Assembly: GCA_009760855.2 (NCBI GenBank)
Contig: WPIO01000220.1
Location: 186,001-250,000 of the forward strand
Length of the DNA: 64,000 bases
Origin: Cristatella mucedo
Taxonomy: Eukaryota; Bryozoa; Phylactolaemata; Cristatellidae
Direction of reading: 5' to 3'
Shown here: positions 24,779-37,480 of the stretch, one piece after another
Layout of the letters: the number at the start of each line of letters is the position of its first letter
Numbering within the stretch: position 1 is the first letter of the stretch
Program-made: the position numbers and the translations under genes
The notes under the pieces: generated by a model
The model's database searches: none
Told to the model about the DNA's origin: nothing
What the model saw: the letters and a program-made list of their open reading frames with translations, nothing else

Positions 24779-25165
24779 ACGTGAAATTCTACTCCTGCAG
24801 GTCGGAACTGAGCTTCGTCGTTCACTGTCAGACAGCACTGTTAGACCGCTCGACCGTCGGCAGCCATTTTCTCCAGAGAGAGAAATAGCGAGGCAGAAAG
24901 AGCGCTTGAGTTCTCTGGCACTGGCCGGCGCAGTATTCTGGTGCTCAAGCCTGAGCGGAGAGGAAAAGTGAATCTTCCGGAAGTCACTAGTCTCGTTCTG
25001 GATCGGGGCTGCCGAGTTGCTCGGCAAAGCCTCTCGCTCCACCGTTCGCGCTAAGACGTAGGGGCAGAGTTCGTCTTCCAGTTCACCGTGAAGAGCTTCG
25101 GTTTAATCAGACTAGGAATTTTTTCTTGAGGCCATTTATAGCGGCTGACTTCAAAATAGTCCATA

Positions 25166-25171
25166 AATAAA
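25166..25171 (+). terminator. Candidate poly(A) signal of the GAS2-like gene
   Basis: AATAAA about 390 bp after the stop codon, in a context without other genes. The cleavage site is not determined. Confidence 0.45.
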
Positions 25172-25199
25172 TGAAGGTCACGTTGTGACGACGTCGCTG

Positions 25200-26530
25200 C
25201 GGCTGAGGCCGCTGTGGTGGCGTGACTAAGTAATTTCGTACTATTCAGGTCGTCGGCTCCTCGCTAGGGAGCACGAGGCTGAGCGGTTTGTAGGCAAGCA
25301 GTGGGACACAGCTGAAGATTACGCTATTTTCGGTCCGGTATCTTCTATAGACAAGAGCCCTCATAATCCGTGTACATATGCATGATAGTTCAGCGGTTCG
25401 GCTGCAGCAGTCCCTAGCGGGGCAGCTATAGCAGTCCCTTTTACTAAATGAAATGCTTTGCAAATAAGATAAAAAAGGCGACGATAGAAAGGTGACGATT
25501 GGTTTGGTGCTGGGCCATCTTGGAGTTTTGATAGGCGCTGCAAGTCAGAAAGATTATATTTTCTTATGACACTCGGTAGCATTTTGATACTTACGGTACA
25601 CAACTCCTTTTAGCCGGTAGAATGATTTCTAAACAATTGCACTGCCCGCATTAATAGCATTTTTAGGAATCGATCTTGAACGGAATCAATTTAAGCAACA
25701 CTAAATGACCGACATGAGAAGCACATAAATCGAATTCCAAGTTGACTACTAAGCACAGAGAATCCCATATAAAAATTGAATGCTACAATGCACAGAGACT
25801 TTTTCCGCGAAGTTCAGCCAAGTTTACCGTGTTTCGTCTACGTCGTTCTGTCGCTCAGTACATGGATGGTGCCTTGAGTGCAGGCAGCGATGCAACTAGT
25901 GCTAATGCTGGCAGCGTCGATGAGCAGCGTAGGGGGGAGCGAGCAGACCTCGCGGACCATGCGGTCGACCTCGAAAAACGCGCTTAGATGTTGGTTTAGC
26001 AGTCGCTGGCACGCCCGCCCCCGAAAAGCGCCGGGTAGTGAAGGAGAAAGAAGAAAAGTTAGGCTTTCTGATAGTCGAATTCATCAACTGGAGCCTATAG
26101 TAGCGTCTGCTAGAGTTTAGGCATGTTTTCCGAAGTATAATTCCCTAGTGCGATTGGCTAGAAGAAACAAGCTTGAGAGGTGTGGCTGGTACGCTCACCC
26201 TAAAGCGTTTTTCAAGCGACTGCCACAATCAAGCAATGCCTTTGCATTCATTACCCAGTAACGACGACGTGGAAGTTCAAGCAAGACCCTGCAGCAGTCT
26301 CGAGTTTCGTTCAAGATACTCCAAGAACCCGCTGAATTTGTAACTTATCATTGGCGATCGGAGCTCTGGCTCAGGAAGAGCCGAGATCTAAAAAATTTGC
26401 GGTTTGTTAAATTTGCTTCAGCCTATCCCACCTAAACGTAATGTTTCCTGCGTAGAGGTAGTCGATGCCGTGTACGAAGTGTAGGAAAAGTCTATGGTGG
26501 AGGCTGTGAACGAGGAAATCAAATCGAAGA
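25200..26530. other. Intergenic DNA, no gene seen
   Basis: Short frames (for example 25742-25987) have no recognisable motifs or splice signals that would support a gene. Confidence 0.35.
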
Positions 26531-26540
26531 AATTCATTGA

Positions 26541-28216
26541 TAATAATAATAATACACTTGATAAAGCGCCCCCAGAGAACTCAATCTCTGTCTATGCGCT
26601 TTTTATTTGCTGCAAAGGGAAACGCGATTGAATGGTGAGTAATATCATGCTTGCTAAACAATTTGAATAACATGGGTTAGGGGTGATATGGACAGGGTTA
26701 GCATGCAAGTGTGGTTAGTGGCAGCATTCACAGTGTCAGCACGCATAAGCATACAGGATTAATCACAGGGACCCACCAGATGCTGTCCTAAATAGTGCTT
26801 TGTTAAGTTCTTTTTTAATGCCGTCAAGTCAGGGGATGTTGTGACGCAAGTCGGGAGTGAGATCCAGGCTTTGGGAGCATACGAACTACATGCACGGTCT
26901 CCAAAGGATTGGAGGTTTGTGCGAGCCATTGGTAAAGTGTTGGATAACGACAAGCGGGTTGTACAATGCTTGGCCTGGTGGGGGAGTAGATCTGATAGAT
27001 AGGCTGGAGCCATAGAATGAAGTGACCTAAAAGTGAGCGACAAAGCCTCGAATCTAATCCGTTGCCTGACTGGTAGCCAGTGAAGGTCGTCGAAAAGTAG
27101 TGTGATCTGGCAACTGTGACGCTCATGACAGACAAGCCTAGCTGCAGAGTTTTTCATCAGCTGTAAGGGCCTGATGGCACATGCTGGTAGGCCAGCAAGC
27201 AGTGAGTTACAGAAGTCAAGACGGGATCTTACTAATGCATGGACCCACTTAGACGTGGTATCCTTATCTAAACAAGCCCAAATTTTAGCAATGTTATGTA
27301 GCTGAAAGTAGGCAGACTTGACTGCAGAGCTGATATGGTCGCCTAACGAAAGGTTACTTTGGAACGCGACACCTAGATTTTGTGCACATTCAACGGGAGA
27401 TATTCTGGCAGTGCCGATTTTGAGCGTCAGCCTTTCCAATTTTGGAATCACATTTTGTTTTTCAATAACTAGTGAGTTAGTTTTATCATAATTTAATTTT
27501 AAGAAAACTTGCTGCCATCCGTATGCAAAAGTCAGTAATAAATGCAGCAAGGAAGTTGAGAGAATTTGAGGTGCTCGAAAACTGGGAGGGATCGAAGCAA
27601 AGGTACAACTGAGTGTCATCCTCACAGACGTGAAATCCTAGATTGTGCTTTGCAATCACATCGGCAAGAGGGAGAGTATAAACTGTGAAAAGAACAGGAC
27701 CGAGCTCTTAGCCGTGAGGTAAACCATTTTCAGCGGTGCCTCGGCTCATCGTTGTCCATTCACGTCAATAGTCTGGAGTCTCTCACTGAGATACGACCTG
27801 AACCATTGCAGAGCAGCGCCAGTGATGCCCAGGCGAGATGAGAACTGAGTGTGGAGCTCTAGAAGAACTTGGTTGTCGATAGTACCAAAAGCTGCCGAAA
27901 GATCAAGCAAAATAAGCAGAGACACTCCACCTATGACTGCATTCCAAAGTAGATCGTTGTACACCCTAAGCAATACAGATTCTATGGAGTGATTAGCTTT
28001 AAAGCCAGACTGGAGATTACTAGCAAGGTTTGAAGTTTCAATATATGAGTTCAGCTGGTCCGCCACGACTCGTTCCAGTGTCTGCGATAGGAATGGTAGA
28101 AGGGGGACTGGGCGGTAGTTGCTCAAGTTCCCTTGGTCAACTGTCGCTTTCTTGAGAAGAGGCCTGACTACAGCTTTTTTGTAAGGTGCTGGGACATTAC
28201 CCGAGGCTAATGACAT
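26541..28216 (-). pseudogene. LINE-A copy, longest in window (RT core to 3' end)
   Basis: The minus strand encodes YKKAVVRPLLKKATVDQGNL then SNYRPVPLLPFLSQTLERVV, GFKANHSIESVLLRVYNDLL and LLILLDLSAAFGTIDNQVLL, i.e. RT motifs of the CR1/L2 type (LDLSAAFDTVDH has lost the Asp before T). Then comes a gap with frame breaks at about 27630-27745 where the FADDT motif should be. A second frame (26759-27625) carries [54 protein letters not shown] and the C-terminal region. The 3' UTR ends in the hairpin and (ATT)n at 26541-26555. The endonuclease domain is absent. Inactive. Confidence 0.93.
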
Positions 28217-28337
28217 ATATGAATGATGTTAGTTATGCATGGCAGCAGCTGATAAATGCAACGTAGGAGCAGGACAGTGGGGATATGGATAGGGATTGAT
28301 ATCGCAGCAGGAGGCCTAGACGGTAGTTAAAGAACAC

Positions 28338-28631
28338 ATTTAACAGGAACTTAAAAACACACCTATTTAGGACAGCATGTAGTGGGTCCCTGCGATTCGT
28401 CCTTCACGTGCTTATGCGTGCTGACACTGTTCATGCTGCCACTAACCACATTTGCATGCTGACCCAGTGCATGTAACCCCTAACCATGTTATTCATTTTG
28501 TTTGTTTTTCAAGCATGATTTTACTTACCATTCAATTGCATTTCACTTTGCAGCAAATGTAAAGGGCCTAGAAAGAGATTAAGTTCTCTGAGGGCACTTT
28601 ATCAAGTGCATTACTATTATTATTATTATTA
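28338..28631 (+). mobile_element. LINE-A 3' UTR fragment
   Basis: Starts at the last codons (ACTTAAAAACACACCTATTT) and runs through GTGGGTCCCTGCGATTCGTC, the CATGCTGCCACTAACCACAT block, the hairpin and (ATT)n. Plus strand. Confidence 0.9.
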
Positions 28632-30160
28632 AGGACCCATGGCAACGCATTCCCTCACGGGGCAGAAAGTTGTTGCCCGGTGGAGAGGCATCGTGGTGCC
28701 GATACAGGAAGCAGTGGTTTGGAACCAGCCCTTTCCACACGCTAAAAACTACAGTTTTTTATGTGTAAACTTAGAACAAATGCAATCGAAAGGGTATATG
28801 AGGAACTTACAAATGATAGCCTGCTTACTAAATAACAATGAGTCTTGAAATAACCTGAAGTGGATTGAGTGCCCAAAGATCAAGTACTCAGGCGATCCAG
28901 CTGTATGTGTAGCGACATACGAAGCCTGCATTCATAAAAATGAAGCAATGAAGGATCGTGGGCCTTTTTCTTTTAAAAGATTAGACACTGAGATCGGAGA
29001 TGACGAATAAATTTACGAATAGTCGTCCATGCTGAGCACAGCATTAAAAATGCCACAGCTAAGGCAAAATGCAGTGAAAAAAGAGTTAAGATTTGAAGGA
29101 GAACACATAGGCGACAGTTCCAGATGGCTACTATTGTCCAGGTGCGGCCCCTTGCTGTTAGTTGCTGCTCCTTGCCCAGCGGCTGCAGGGTTGATCGCGT
29201 GCCTGTCTGCTACCGTGTACTGTCTTGGTCACAGGCAGATGAGAATGCCTTTATTGCAACAAATTCCTTTTTTTCAAGGCAGTTACCTGGTTGTCCAACA
29301 GCTTCTGCTGCAAATGCATGTCAGCTTGTGACTCATTAGTCTTTGGACATCTCGTGTTCGTTAGTTGTCTTTGCACTAGCCAAAGCTTCTGGTTTTTGCT
29401 CTGGAGGCTGCAATAATGATTGCTCGAACAAGGACGGCAAACCTCATTTTCATCATTAACTATGACGGCTTTAATTTTGAGCTTCTGTAGACAGATATTC
29501 AACAATATTGGGAACTTATGTAAATGTTTACGGGCCTTTGAGATTGAGGTATTTGCTTCCAGCTGATTTGTCTGCACGTTTCCAAGTTTGACTATGCTTC
29601 TGAGCAGTTATGCTTTGCACCAACAGTGAGCTCTACAGCCAACTCTGATCATATCGACTGGATATTTGGAATGCATGCTCTGCTCGACAATCACGACCTC
29701 ATCCAGAGCCTCACTTGGGTTGTATTTTAAGTGAGTATATCGCTCACATCCATGAATGTCCTATACATTTATTCTGCTGGTAATGGTTAGTGCTTTAAGT
29801 GTCACATAATTTGAGATTGGACGCTGCTCCAGCAAGAGTGTTCTGTATCTTTTGAGAGGTTCGGCACATTTATACAGCGCATGGTATTGAATCTGTTGAT
29901 TTTAAGAAGCCATGTTTGGCTGACATAAACTGAAAAACGTGACCTTAACTTTACAGTCCATCAGAAGGTCAACACGACAGTCGTGGGTACATTCATAGAT
30001 AGTTTGTCTTTCTCTAGTTGTGTGCATCAATTTGCATGCTGGTCGTTCCATTGATGTTTGAGGAGTATTAATAAATGTACTGTCAGGAAATCTCAATTTC
30101 ATCTAATAGGGGCATAACTCCCATGCCCCCACCCCCGACTCTCCGCGAATACTTTCTCCA
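28632..30160. other. Unique-looking intergenic DNA
   Basis: Small frames at 28639-28848, 29029-29339 and 29251-29577 (minus) carry no known domain or splice context. No repeat of the window's families was recognised. Confidence 0.35.
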
Positions 30161-30162
30161 TC

Positions 30163-30320
30163 GCCGAGCTGGTTTGGTCTTGCGGTTAAGGTGCTCGCCC
30201 TGACCAAGGTCTGACTGAGGTCGTGGGCTCGAGCCCCGAGGCATATGTGAAGCGCCTGATTAGAGATTAAGTTCTCTTAGAGCGCTATATAAATGAATTA
30301 TATTAAATGAATTATATTAT
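30163..30320 (+). mobile_element. SINE-A copy with duplicated tail
   Basis: GCCGAGCTGGTTTGGTCTTG (box A region), box B GGCTCGAGCCC, AAGCGCCTGATTAGAGATTA hairpin, and the tail word AAATGAATTATATT twice, suggesting tail expansion during retrotransposition. Stem AGCGC (30251-30255) pairs with GCGCT (30282-30286). Confidence 0.9.
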
Positions 30321-30325
30321 CTAGG

Positions 30326-30500
30326 CGGGCCGTGACGACACACTAGGTAAGGTCACTTTTCACGACTACGGTTCCGAGGTCACGGTTCGAATCCTGTGGT
30401 GGGTAATCTTTTGTTGCTACCGCAAGCTGCGGTGATAGCCATAAAGGCTCTTCTGTTTCTAAAAAAGAGTCTTATGAATCAGCTAGTACTTTTGTAGCCT
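30326..30500 (+). mobile_element. SINE-B copy
   Basis: Immediately follows SINE-A. It starts GGGCCGTGACGACACACTAG, has an exact box B GGTTCGAATCC at 30384-30394, then TGTTGCTACCGCAAGCTGCG, GGCTCTTCTGTTTC and AATCAGCTAGTACTTTT. Confidence 0.87.
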
Positions 30501-31439
30501 TCACTTATGCCATAGGGTTTGAGAATTGAATCCAAGAGACTAGGGATTTTAAAATTCTGGAAAGATAAATATAAACTAAATATAATTAAGTCGTATAGCG
30601 TAATCTGAGATCGCAATGAGCAAATTAAGAAGATTCGTATTGACTCAGCAACTGATGCGTAAGAAGCATGCGTGAATTTGCTGCACCGCTTTGGTAGTCG
30701 CGATGCTAGTCGAAAGAAAGCTCCGGGAATTGGCGGCATAAGAGAACTAAATGCTTGGTTTCGAGAGGGTTTGAGGTTTCGTTTAGCTACCACTGTTTGG
30801 CCGGAGTTTGTGAGAGCGTGCGGTAATAATACCAACATTCCTAGTAGCCATAAGGCTGGATTGGTCGTTGCAGTCGGCGCCGACGGTTTATACGATACGC
30901 ACTGCCGAACGCCGCCTGAACGAGCGAGAGCCAAATGACGTCGTGGGCTCCAGTCACGTGCCAGAGAGGCTGAGCGGCGTGGGACCGAGATCGCACCGCC
31001 GCGGAGCTCCGCTGCGGGCGGAGGTAGCGGTGGCCGACTAGTTGACGGCGTGCAACTGGACGAAGTCCCCTCGCTATCGTCGAGGCATAGACAGTAACAC
31101 TTTATCTGAGGTCAGATTGATTTTTCAGTCATTCAGCTGCTCTGGCAAATGCTATGGCCATTGATTTGACTCTTCCGGTTAGTGGGTCGATTCAATTCAG
31201 TCGCTGACGCGAGCCCGGGCTTTTTTCTGTCGCCAAGGATAGATACCTACGAACAACAACTTTTCGGACGTTAGCAATGGTATGGCCGCTTTTACAGCGA
31301 TAAAATAATGTCAAGCAGCAATTGATCGGCGATGATTCGCACGAAGCTATGCAAATAAGCGCCGGTGCTCACCCCAGGCAGCTATCTACCGCATTCCCAG
31401 AAGAACGCATTGATTAATTATTGCATGCTTATGCACACA

Positions 31440-31487
31440 TACACACACACACATACACGAACGCAGTGCACGAGTGCGTGTGCTTGC

Positions 31488-31574
<87 letters not shown>
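31440..31574. repeat. (CA)n-(TA)n microsatellite
   Basis: Short CA array, a TG-rich linker, then pure TA at 31489-31574. Confidence 0.95.
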
Positions 31575-31575
<1 letters not shown>

Positions 31576-31599
31576 CTTACGTATATAGAGGCGACTTAA

Positions 31600-33950
31600 T
31601 TCGAGCGTATGCGCAGCAGCTGTATGTGCAGACATATTGTGCACCTACCTGGAAAAGAGAAGGCGCGCCTCTCAGCATAGCTCATCGAACGCTAGAGCTT
31701 CTTTCCGCAGATTTAGCTTATATACGGTTCCTGTCGAATCCTGCCGGCTCGCCGGAGCTTCGCGGAAAAATAGGCTACAGGTTGGTTTCGAACGCGGCCG
31801 GCATGGGCTGCGATCCAGTGCTCACCGTACGAATTCCCGCTGGGCGGCGTCCGATCAGTGTTCGTCCCGCTCAGCAGAGTCGCAGACGCGGATTTCGGAG
31901 CTATTTTGCTTCGCCAGCCGTCGATACGTCGGCGAAAATCTCGCCAAGTCGCACGCACGCTACGCGACGGCGAGCACCTATAGGCCCCTGCCCGAATCGG
32001 AGGAGGATCTCGACGTAGCAGCGTCCCGAGGCTTCTCGTGCACTCGGAACTACGCGCAGCCGTCGGGATTGCAGCCCAACCGCCCTTTCAGGCTGCTAGT
32101 GCATTAGATCGGCTCGGCGGGGTCAAGCGATCCGGCGCCTGCACTGCTCCTCGAACCGCGTGCGTCGGATCGGCCCGCGACGCAGCGTGGGTCGGTATCG
32201 TTTGGCCTGCGCCGCGCCAGGCGTCTGAATGATCGATGCGGGTCTCGCATTCACTGCCGCCGCCGAGCGCTCCGCCCAGCATCGAGACGCGAGCCGCGAG
32301 CTCGCTAGCGCGCCCTCGCTCTGCCCTCGCAATCGTAATGGCCAATTACGCGCGACCCCACAAAGCAAATGTAACACTTCCGCATTGTCTACAGCTCAGA
32401 GCATTCAATGTTCTCGGTCGCGGCTATTGTTGCTCCCTCGCCGCCGTTGTTGGCTAGCTGACAGAGTGGCCGGCGCCGTCGGAAAGGCGCGCGCGGCGGT
32501 CGCCGCGGCGGCATCTCGGCTGGAATCGCGAGCCCTCATCCGCTGGCGCCAGCAGCCGCCGCCGACGCGTACCAGCGGCTGCGGCGCAGGCAGCGCCGTC
32601 CGGCATTCACTTCGTTCGACACAGCCTCGTCGTCGTTGTCGTCGCTGCGATGCCCGAGTTCACTCTTCTGCATCGAGCGAACACGTTCGCCGGTACCGAG
32701 CTGCGCAGCAGCCAGCGCGTGGCATTCGCCGGCGTCGTCGGCGGGCGCCGAGAGCTCGCGCCGCCGATCGGCAACCGCTCGCTTCCGGCAGCACCCTTTC
32801 CGCCACCTTCGGCGCATCGCGATCCGCTCAGCGACCGCTACCAGCTAGGCGAGTGCAAGCTGCCGTGGCTCGTTTCCGGCGGCGGCGGCGGCGGCGGCGG
32901 CGGCCTGTTCGTCGGGCTGCCGGAGGCGGGCGTCGGACGCCGTTGGGGCGAGCGGCGCGGTCGCGAGGCAGCTGCCGCGTCGGCGGCGCACAGCCTAGCG
33001 AGGCAGCGGCCGCTGGGCAGCGTGCAGTACATCTACCAGCTGGTGCCGCCGGCGGAGCCCCGGCCGCCGCCGCCGCGCGCCGGCAGCAGACGGCTGCCGC
33101 TGAGGCTGACGCTGCGCAAGCTGGAGTACATCGTCAAGCGGAGCGGCAATCGAACGCCTCGCGACAGGGGAGGCGACGCCGTGCGCGCTGCGGTCGTCCG
33201 GATTGCGGCGGCGGGACGGCCAATGCCGACGCCGGCGCCGCCGCCTAACTCGGCGCTGAGCGTCCGTCGCCCGCCGAGCGAAGCCCGCGCGAGCCAGGGA
33301 GACGACCGCTCGCCGTAGGGCGCCGACGGACGGCGAGCGCCGAGCCCGGCCGCAAGAGGCGCCGACTGCTGGTCTGCGCTCCGTCTGCTTTTTGCGCGCT
33401 CGCCGGTCGCCGACAGTAAGGGTCGACGTACGCTTCGCAAGCGGTCCCTAGCTGCTCTCAGCGGATACCGCGCTGGCTGACCGACCCTCGGCGGCTAGAT
33501 CGCTTGGCGGCGAGGCGAGCGGCTCGGGCGCCGGCACGCTACCGCGGCGCCGAAATCGACCCAGGTCCGGATACCGATAGAGGTGTGCGCCGCGTCGGGC
33601 TCCTCGCAGCCCGCCGTCACCGACGTGCTAGGGACGTCGGCCGCGGACGTCGAGCGCTACGGTGCCGGCAGGGCGAGCTTCGTTACAGGCCGTCTGCTGA
33701 ACTTAGCTCAGCGGTCTGAGTAGCTCGTTCAGCGCCGCGATCGTGCAAGCAATGCAGGCGCAGGTCGTGCGATTCTGTCCGGTGAGAGATAGTATGTGGG
33801 CTTTGTCGAATGAGGAAGATTCACTCAAAATTAAACTTTCACACGGCAGGCACACTGTCCTTAGAGATCCGAGGTCGGTTTCTCCTGCAACGGCGTTCGT
33901 GCCACTCTGTCCGCAATTTCGCCGAGTCATAGTGACGTAGCGCAGGCGAG
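31600..33950. other. GC-rich, CpG-dense block
   Basis: The highest GC content in the window, with stacked long frames on both strands. Only the frame at 32650-33318 shows natural codon use. The block could be a promoter/first-exon region. Confidence 0.5.
32650..33318 (+). CDS. Hypothetical GC-rich ORF, 222 aa
   Basis: An ATG at 32650 opens 222 codons to TAG. Codon third positions are strongly G/C in this frame, and the composition is more protein-like than in overlapping frames. Features seen: a Gly run (SGGGGGGGGG, from a GGC repeat at 32879-32903), an Ala-rich stretch, then a more ordered segment GSVQYIYQLVPPAEPRPPPP and RLPLRLTLRKLEYIVKRSGN. No family is recognised. It may be a single-exon gene, a first or last exon, or a chance frame in GC-rich DNA. 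No splice donor that I trust follows the ordered segment. An overlapping frame (32229-33248) is Arg/Ala low-complexity and less credible. Confidence 0.4.
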   Translation: MPEFTLLHRANTFAGTELRSSQRVAFAGVVGGRRELAPPIGNRSLPAAPFPPPSAHRDPLSDRYQLGECKLPWLVSGGGGGGGGGLFVGLPEAGVGRRWGERRGREAAAASAAHSLARQRPLGSVQYIYQLVPPAEPRPPPPRAGSRRLPLRLTLRKLEYIVKRSGNRTPRDRGGDAVRAAVVRIAAAGRPMPTPAPPPNSALSVRRPPSEARASQGDDRSP

Positions 33951-34084
33951 GTTTTAGCAGTTCACGCAGAAACTGAGCGGCTTCCGGTGCAATAGCAATG
34001 CCGCGCGGTTATAAACAGGGAGATTGGCAGCAGACTCGGAGCTGGAAACCTCAAATGATATAGCTACAATAAGAAACCCCGTGT

Positions 34085-34175
34085 GAGCAGCCCGATAAAT
34101 ATGCGAAGTGCCTATACAGAGAATGAGATCTCTGAGGGCGCTATATCAAATGCATTATTATTATCATTATTATTA
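34085..34175 (+). mobile_element. LINE-A/SINE-A type hairpin tail fragment
   Basis: GAAGTGCCTATACAGAGAAT..GATCTCTGAGGGCGCTATAT then (ATT)n. The (ATT)n favours LINE-A; the GCGCTATATCAAATG favours SINE-A. An intermediate copy. Confidence 0.6.
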
Positions 34176-34394
34176 TATAATCTCTTTTGTGCACGACTCC
34201 CGAATTGGCCAGCTTACTGAGATAGAACTCCACCCAGCAGCGCGTCACTTTTGGCTTCAGTCCAACCGCTGACTAATTGAGCTAGTCACGAGCTGCTCTA
34301 ACCCTTTTACGAGTCCGTTTGAAGTCACCTGCCACATTGACTGTAACTTACCGGCTCTTTATCGCGCTTTCGAGAGTTTAATGATATTAGTAGT

Positions 34395-34745
34395 ACTGCT
34401 TGCAGATTTTAAGACTACTCAAGTAATTTTGCTGTGCCTCGAACCGAACTCAATTTCAATGGTGACCAGGCCTCTATGTTCGTATGCTCGCGAGGCCTGG
34501 AGCTCATTTTCATTTAGCGTCTCGACATCTCCTGAGTTAACTACATTCAAAAAGAAGCTAAAAACGCACGTGCTCCTCACAGCTGTTGCTGGGTCCGGGT
34601 GAACAGTCGTTCGGGTGCTTAATAAGCATGCTGACGCTGCGCTGTGCTATCATTAAACGTATTCACATGCTTCCACTTCAGTAATTATTAAGTGCCTAGA
34701 AAATCTAGCACTCTGAGGATGCTATAAAAATGCCTTATTATAATT
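34395..34745 (+). pseudogene. LINE-A-like 3' fragment, diverged
   Basis: Encodes RPLCSYAREAWSSFSFSVST then SPELTTFKKKLKTHV, the last residues of the RT protein, followed by a diverged 3' UTR ending TAAGTGCCTAGAAAATCTAG and GATGCTATAAAAATGCCTTA. Confidence 0.75.
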
Positions 34746-35739
34746 ATCATGTAATGGATTTCGCAAACTTCTAGACTTGCATGGCTGAAGTACTCAGATT
34801 GTAATGCGCTCATATTATACTATATTCAATTGGTGAAAGTGGGGGCGCTTGAAAAAATCGAGCCAAGACGACAAAGAGACGGAGCGCCCGAATTTATTGC
34901 GGGGGCTGCAGGAAATACGCTTGCCTAAGCACTATTCAGAAGCGTCCGAAAGGTCCAGTAGCAATTAAGAAAAGAGCCTCGCTGAGAGCCACGCTGAGAG
35001 CGAGACGTAGTCGATGCTGCTGCCTGCTAAAACAAAGAACTGCGGGCAGCTCAGCATGGAAAAGCGGCTTGCGTTTTGGGCTCCGGCTTTCGTGCGTTTT
35101 ATCTTAGTTTTCGGTCATTCACTTTTAAACAGTTTAGAATTGTGTCTAGCTTTGTAGAGGAAGCGCGGATTGACTGGTCGCGTGTCTACGGCTCGCCCAG
35201 TTGGCTGCAAGGCCTGTCGTCGCGGCTTCTGTAGCAGCTTCGCGCGTACTGGGCTCCGCTAGCGCCCGGCGAACTAAACGTGATCGGCGCGAAATATCGT
35301 TTGCCCTCGTTGAGGTTTTTGAAATTCGAGTAAATGTGTGGATAGGCGGCGAGGGGAAAACCTATGCACCGAGGCTCCGGTATCTGCGGCTCAACAAGCG
35401 GCGATCGAATGGCAGCGGCAGGATCAAAGTGAGGAGAGTCCAAGTGCACGTGCTCAATTTACACAGGGGTCGCTGCATAGGAGCCCGCCTCTTGCCTTAA
35501 GCCTCTCTGTCTGGAGCCGCAGGTTGCCGGGCCCTTTGAAAGCTCGCCGGCCAGGCGAGCTCTAGCAGGGCATTTTACAGAGCTGAAGCTCAGGAGCCGC
35601 TCCGAATGTGTCGCAGCGGCTCCTGAGCAACGCGGACAGCGCTCGTTAAGGTTCGGTCGTGGTTAAATGAGCGTCGAGGACATTGGCTGAGGCTTATGCT
35701 TGTTAACGTCCTGCGTGTTACCACTAGCCGTTTGATCGT

Positions 35740-35836
35740 GCTTCCTTTAAAAGTAAATGTGAAGTGCCTATAAAGAGATCAAGTTCTCTGAGAGTGCAAT
35801 GCAAATATATTATTATTGCTATTATTGTTATTGTTA
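35740..35836 (+). mobile_element. LINE-A 3' terminal fragment
   Basis: AAATGTGAAGTGCCTATAAA, AGAGATCAAGTTCTCTGAGA, then (ATT)n with GCT interruption. Hairpin partly preserved. Confidence 0.72.
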
Positions 35837-36649
35837 CCAAGGTGGCCAGTCAAAGTAGGGCTAACGAGTCGCGCGTGCTGCGACGATACACGCTGGACAG
35901 TTGACTTTAGCGAAGTGCAGCAATAATCTAGAATGATCATAGCTTAAAAATAAGTCGGTATCCTTTGTATAGAGCGTCATAGTCAAAGGCCTCGGAGGGG
36001 CTGCAAGCTCTCTGCATTAGCTGCAGTTTACAGCAGATTTATATCACTCCCCATGAATTTTTTTCTAATTCTCATAATTCAATGGTGGCTGATAATATCT
36101 GTCGCTATCCTCATCTGACCGTATTGGCCTGCTTTGACATTTAATTGACATTTAATTTATTATAGTTAGGACAGCTGACCGGAAAAGTTAGCGCCTTTGA
36201 CCCCAAAGACCTTCGACGTCTGCAATCAAACCGTGTTGGTTATTTAGGATGAAGCCCCGCTTCTGCACTATTGTCAGGCTGCAAAGGTGACCGCGCTCGC
36301 TACGTTACTAGTCTTTACAGACGCGCGACGCATACCGACTGGTGAAGCCCGGACCTTGTGTCATCGCCCGCAAGCAGTAGGCGCAGCACTAATGCGCCCA
36401 GGTACGCCTACGGCAGTGCGTTGTGGCCCCAGCGAAAAGCGCTCACACTTCAAAGTAAAATACATTACAAGTCCGCTGCTTCGAGAAGTCAATCCAACCG
36501 GCGTCCAGCAATGGCCTCGGAGTGCAGCGACTCTGGCACGACGCGCGGGAGCGCCACACAAGAGCCCACCGGCGAAAAGCAGGGCCTGGCTCCAATGCTC
36601 TGACGGCACAGCCTACAGCACGGCTGCCTGCCTAACGCGTGACTCAAGC

Positions 36650-36780
36650 TTTTATCTCTACTAATTAAAGCGAGAAAGTCCGTCCTTCTCTCCGTCATGC
36701 TGTAAGATGGCGAACTTGCATCGGTTGGCTAGATGGCGCTGCGTCATCTTCCATGACCAGTACTTCCGGGAGTGGCGCGT
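36650..36780 (-). repeat. Unclassified dispersed repeat, uninterrupted copy
   Basis: Reverse complement reads CGGAAGTACTGGTCATGGAA ... GACGGAGAGAAGGACGGACT ... CTTTAATTAGTAGAGATAAA. Two pieces at 20.29 and 21.06 kb match its ends. No coding capacity. Confidence 0.65.
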
Positions 36781-36848
36781 AATTTGGGGCTACTATAGTT
36801 CAATGAAGTGAGTCCACAGGCAGTGAGTTGCTCATTGTACCTAAACGT

Positions 36849-36978
36849 GGCTGGTTTGGCCCAGCGGTTAAAGTGCTCGCCCCGATCAAGGCCCGGCCGA
36901 GCTTGAGCCCTGTGGCACATGTAAAGCACCTAAATGAATGTTAAGTTCTCTTAAGGAGCTATACAAATGAAATATATT
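36849..36978 (+). mobile_element. SINE-A copy, internally deleted
   Basis: GCTGGTTTGGCCCAGCGGTT, a shortened middle (GAGCTTGAGCCCTG box-B region) and a tail with CACCTAAATGAATGTTAAGT and TGAAATATATTTT. Hairpin weakened. Confidence 0.82.
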
Positions 36979-37232
36979 TTTTATGGATTTCGCAGAAACC
37001 CGTTACCCAGTCGTTATAATTTAGGCAACGCATATTGTATATCGGCAGTAATACTCGGGCTGATCTAGCATACCAGCGTTTCAGAAGTGACATGAGCTGG
37101 TCAATGGAACGAAGCTACTTCAGCAAATGAACCACTAATTCAAACTTGCCGCATTTTTTGACGTAGTCTGAACAGCCCAGTTTGAATCGGTCTGCAGCAA
37201 TATCTGCAACCTCTCAGCAAAACATGCCGTAG

Positions 37233-37234
37233 AA

Positions 37235-37292
<58 letters not shown>

Positions 37293-37299
37293 GACAAAC

Positions 37300-37380
<81 letters not shown>

Positions 37381-37416
37381 AGAGAGATAAGACAAACAGG
37401 GAGAGAGAGAGAGATA

Positions 37417-37480
<64 letters not shown>

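Noticed and set aside
30163-30500. tRNA genes at the SINE heads
   Set aside because: Box A and B are present, but no full cloverleaf with acceptor stem can be drawn and the units are followed by SINE bodies in many copies.
32229-33248. 339-codon frame overlapping the orphan ORF
   Set aside because: Arg/Ala low-complexity product of GC-rich DNA; the 32650 frame has better codon use.
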